The notes below the pieces were generated by a model that did not search any database, was not told where the DNA came from, and saw nothing but the letters and a program-made list of their open reading frames with translations. This document shows, piece after piece, positions 39,597 through 41,395 of a stretch of 41,395 nucleotides of DNA. The stretch is from contig JAJRXM010000048.1 in assembly GCA_024276275.1 (NCBI GenBank), forward strand, positions 1 through 41,395, in the 5' to 3' direction. Position 1 is the stretch's first letter; each line of letters opens with the position of its first letter. This DNA is from Candidatus Zixiibacteriota bacterium. Its GTDB lineage: Bacteria > Zixibacteria > MSB-5A5 > GN15 > FEB-12. The translations under genes were made by a program, and so were the position numbers.

Positions 39597-41395
39597 CTAT
39601 ACGTAGCTATTCCAGCTGTCAACTTTGAGGTCGTCGGCAGAGTAGCGGTTCATCGCTTCGGCGAGTCGTTGAGCGAGTTGAGTATTTGTCATAAGAGGAA
39701 CTCCAAAGTCAACAGCCGTTCGACGTATTATATAATCATTGGTCAGTTCTTCTTCGTTAAAATCTTTCGGGATATTTATAACTAAATCAACAGCTCCAGA
39801 TTTTATCAAATCAACAGCGTTTGGAGTTTCTTTTTCAAGAGGCCAATACACAACCTCAGCATCTATTCCCTCCTGTTTTAAAAACTTTGCTGTCCCCTTA
39901 GTAGCATAAAATTTTATCCCTTGTGATGCCATCAGCGATGCTCCGGTTTTAAAAGCAGCCTTTGCCTCTATAGGACCGGATGATAAAAGAACTGATTTAA
40001 TCGGAAGTTTATACCCGACCGAAATGAGAGCTTTCAAAAACGCCTCTTCAAAGTCAGTACCTAAACAGGCGACTTCCCCCGTCGATGCCATCTCTACACC
40101 AAGAGTAGGATCGGCACCCTCAAGACGGCTGAAAGAAAACTGTGGAGCTTTGACAGCGACATAGTCTAAATCAAAAACCGATTTATCAATTTCAGGGAAG
40201 GTTCGTCCCATAATAACTCGGGTAGCAATATCTATAAAATTTTTCTTCAATACTTTAGATACAAAAGGAAACGAACGTGAAGCCCGCAAGTTGCACTCTA
40301 TAACCATCACCTCGTTATTTAGAGCCAGAAACTGGATATTTAACGGTCCGTTGATTGACATCTCTTTGGCAATCTTTGATGTAATAGTTCTTATACGTCT
40401 CATTGTCTCCAAGTATGTTCTCTGCGGAGGAAGCACAAGGGTAGCATCACCGGAGTGTACTCCTGCATTTTCAACATGTTCTGATACAGCATAGCAGACA
40501 AGTTCACCGTCACGGGCGACCGCATCAATATCAATCTCTTTTGCATTTTCAATAAATTTACTGACAACAATAGGATGGTCAGGAGAAATATCAGCAGCTT
40601 TTTTCAGGTAACCGGTTAGTTCGGTATCATTACCCGCTACTGCCATTGCAGCACCGGAAAGAACATACGACGGTCTTATAATAACGGGATAGCCAACCCG
40701 TTCGGCAAATGCAAACGTTTCATCCAGTGAAGTCAATTCTTTCCACTGAGGTTGCGGGATATTTATTTTCTCAAGTAACGATGAAAAGATATGACGGTTC
40801 TCGGCTCTATCAATATCTCGCGGTGAAGTTCCCAATACTCGCATACCTGCTTCTTTACACGGCATAGCAAGTTTGTTTGGAATCTGTCCACCCATTGCCA
40901 GAAGAATTCCCATCGGTTGTTCCAATTCATAGATATCTGCAACCGTTTCAAACGACAGTTCTTCAAAAAAGAGACGGTCGCATTCATCATAGTCTGTACT
41001 GACTGTTTCGGGATTATGATTTACCATGAGAGTTCGATATCCTAAAGACCGAAGAGTACGGGCGGCATTAACACAGCACCAGTCAAATTCGACAGATGAG
41101 CCGATTCGATATGCTCCGGGACCTAAGATAAGTACATTCCCCTCCTGACCAAACTCGACATCATCTTCACAACCGTTGTAAGTCATGTATAAATAATTTG
41201 TAGCGGCAGGATATTCGGCAGCTAGTGTATCAATCTGTTTTACAAAAGGGCGAAGATTAAATTCTTTTCTCTTAGAACGGATATCCTTTTCAGTAGCCTT
41301 GAGTGCTTTTGCAATTTGTTTATCTGAGAAACCGTGTTTTTTTGCTTTTTGCAATATCTCCTCAGAAATAGAATCAAGAGTTACTTCACATAGTT
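39597..41395 (-). CDS. carB: carbamoyl-phosphate synthase large subunit, C-terminal part (window edge)
   Basis: CarB makes carbamoyl phosphate from bicarbonate, ATP and ammonia for pyrimidine and arginine synthesis. The frame is open to the window end, so this is about the last 600 of some 1070 residues. It starts in the oligomerisation domain (GFSDKQIAKALKATEKDIR), then the link YLYMTYNGCEDDVEF and the second ATP-grasp domain (ILGPGAYRIGSSVEFDWCCV, VIRPSYVLSGAAMAV, VIECNLRASRSFPFVSK). The C-terminal MGS-like allosteric domain has FYATKGTAKFLKQEGI and LVINIPKDF. The stop is TAG at 39599-39597, followed closely by a family A repeat. No carA is in view. Confidence 0.97.
   Translation of the reverse strand, partial: LCEVTLDSISEEILQKAKKHGFSDKQIAKALKATEKDIRSKRKEFNLRPFVKQIDTLAAEYPAATNYLYMTYNGCEDDVEFGQEGNVLILGPGAYRIGSSVEFDWCCVNAARTLRSLGYRTLMVNHNPETVSTDYDECDRLFFEELSFETVADIYELEQPMGILLAMGGQIPNKLAMPCKEAGMRVLGTSPRDIDRAENRHIFSSLLEKINIPQPQWKELTSLDETFAFAERVGYPVIIRPSYVLSGAAMAVAGNDTELTGYLKKAADISPDHPIVVSKFIENAKEIDIDAVARDGELVCYAVSEHVENAGVHSGDATLVLPPQRTYLETMRRIRTITSKIAKEMSINGPLNIQFLALNNEVMVIECNLRASRSFPFVSKVLKKNFIDIATRVIMGRTFPEIDKSVFDLDYVAVKAPQFSFSRLEGADPTLGVEMASTGEVACLGTDFEEAFLKALISVGYKLPIKSVLLSSGPIEAKAAFKTGASLMASQGIKFYATKGTAKFLKQEGIDAEVVYWPLEKETPNAVDLIKSGAVDLVINIPKDFNEEELTNDYIIRRTAVDFGVPLMTNTQLAQRLAEAMNRYSADDLKVDSWNSYV

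Noticed and set aside
1..41395. CRISPR array, tRNA, rRNA or insertion sequence with transposase
   Set aside because: I looked for regularly spaced direct repeats, transposase motifs and RNA gene signatures by eye and found none. A tRNAscan and Rfam search would be more reliable.

Overview
This is an AT-rich bacterial chromosome segment from a Gram-negative (diderm) organism. The evidence for two membranes is several signal peptides, two lipoproteins with clear lipoboxes and at least two predicted outer-membrane beta-barrels. A secreted M14 carboxypeptidase followed by thrombospondin type-3 and dockerin-like calcium repeats of the form ISDLVMLIAYMFQGGPGP, together with ECF sigma factor/TPR-kinase pairs, points to the FCB superphylum, perhaps a Zixibacteria-like candidate phylum. 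That placement is inference from protein style, not from a marker tree.

Layout. Positions 1-1767 are accessory and eroded: a gene tail, a possible degraded frame, a frameshifted uracil-DNA-glycosylase-like gene and structured repeats. Positions 1768-11710 hold a GT87-type membrane glycosyltransferase, a convergent PspC protein, gcvT, a peptidase-MA-like/TPR protein whose zinc motif is broken, and a tightly overlapped run of a BatA/VWA membrane protein, an ABC-F ATPase, a flavoprotein and a methyltransferase. Positions 11711-12069 are a nest of repeats. Positions 12070-20372 are all on the minus strand: ECF sigma factor, TPR Ser/Thr kinase, a glycine-rich lipoprotein, a lipoprotein joining a cholesterol-dependent-cytolysin (CDC) pore domain to a LamG-like domain, and a VSR-like nuclease. 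Positions 20752-29924 are an envelope-sensing block on the plus strand: a five-PAS hybrid histidine kinase, YfiR-like protein, chemoreceptor-like protein, outer-membrane protein, second YfiR-like protein and another barrel. Positions 29997-38785 carry a VOC protein, typA, the M14/dockerin protein, a PQQ-type beta-propeller and a nitrilase. The window ends in repeats and the C-terminal part of carB (minus strand).

Two things stand out. The first is the CDC-like pore-forming domain: it lacks the cholesterol-binding domain 4, carries a LamG-like lectin fold instead, is a predicted lipoprotein, and lies 55 nt downstream of a glycine-rich lipoprotein with a perfect 11-bp hairpin against its ribosome binding site. 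The second is a YfiR-like/HAMP-chemoreceptor/barrel/YfiR-like cluster that resembles the YfiBNR logic with a chemoreceptor output in place of a diguanylate cyclase.

A caution applies to the whole window. At least six conserved genes or segments are interrupted exactly where their families continue: in-frame TAG in the BatA-like gene, TAA in the ABC-F gene, TAG and TGA in the kinase, and one-base A-run shifts in the glycosylase-like and M14 genes. All three stop codons are involved, so one reassigned codon cannot explain this. Draft-sequence error or real gene decay are the main options, and reads would decide.
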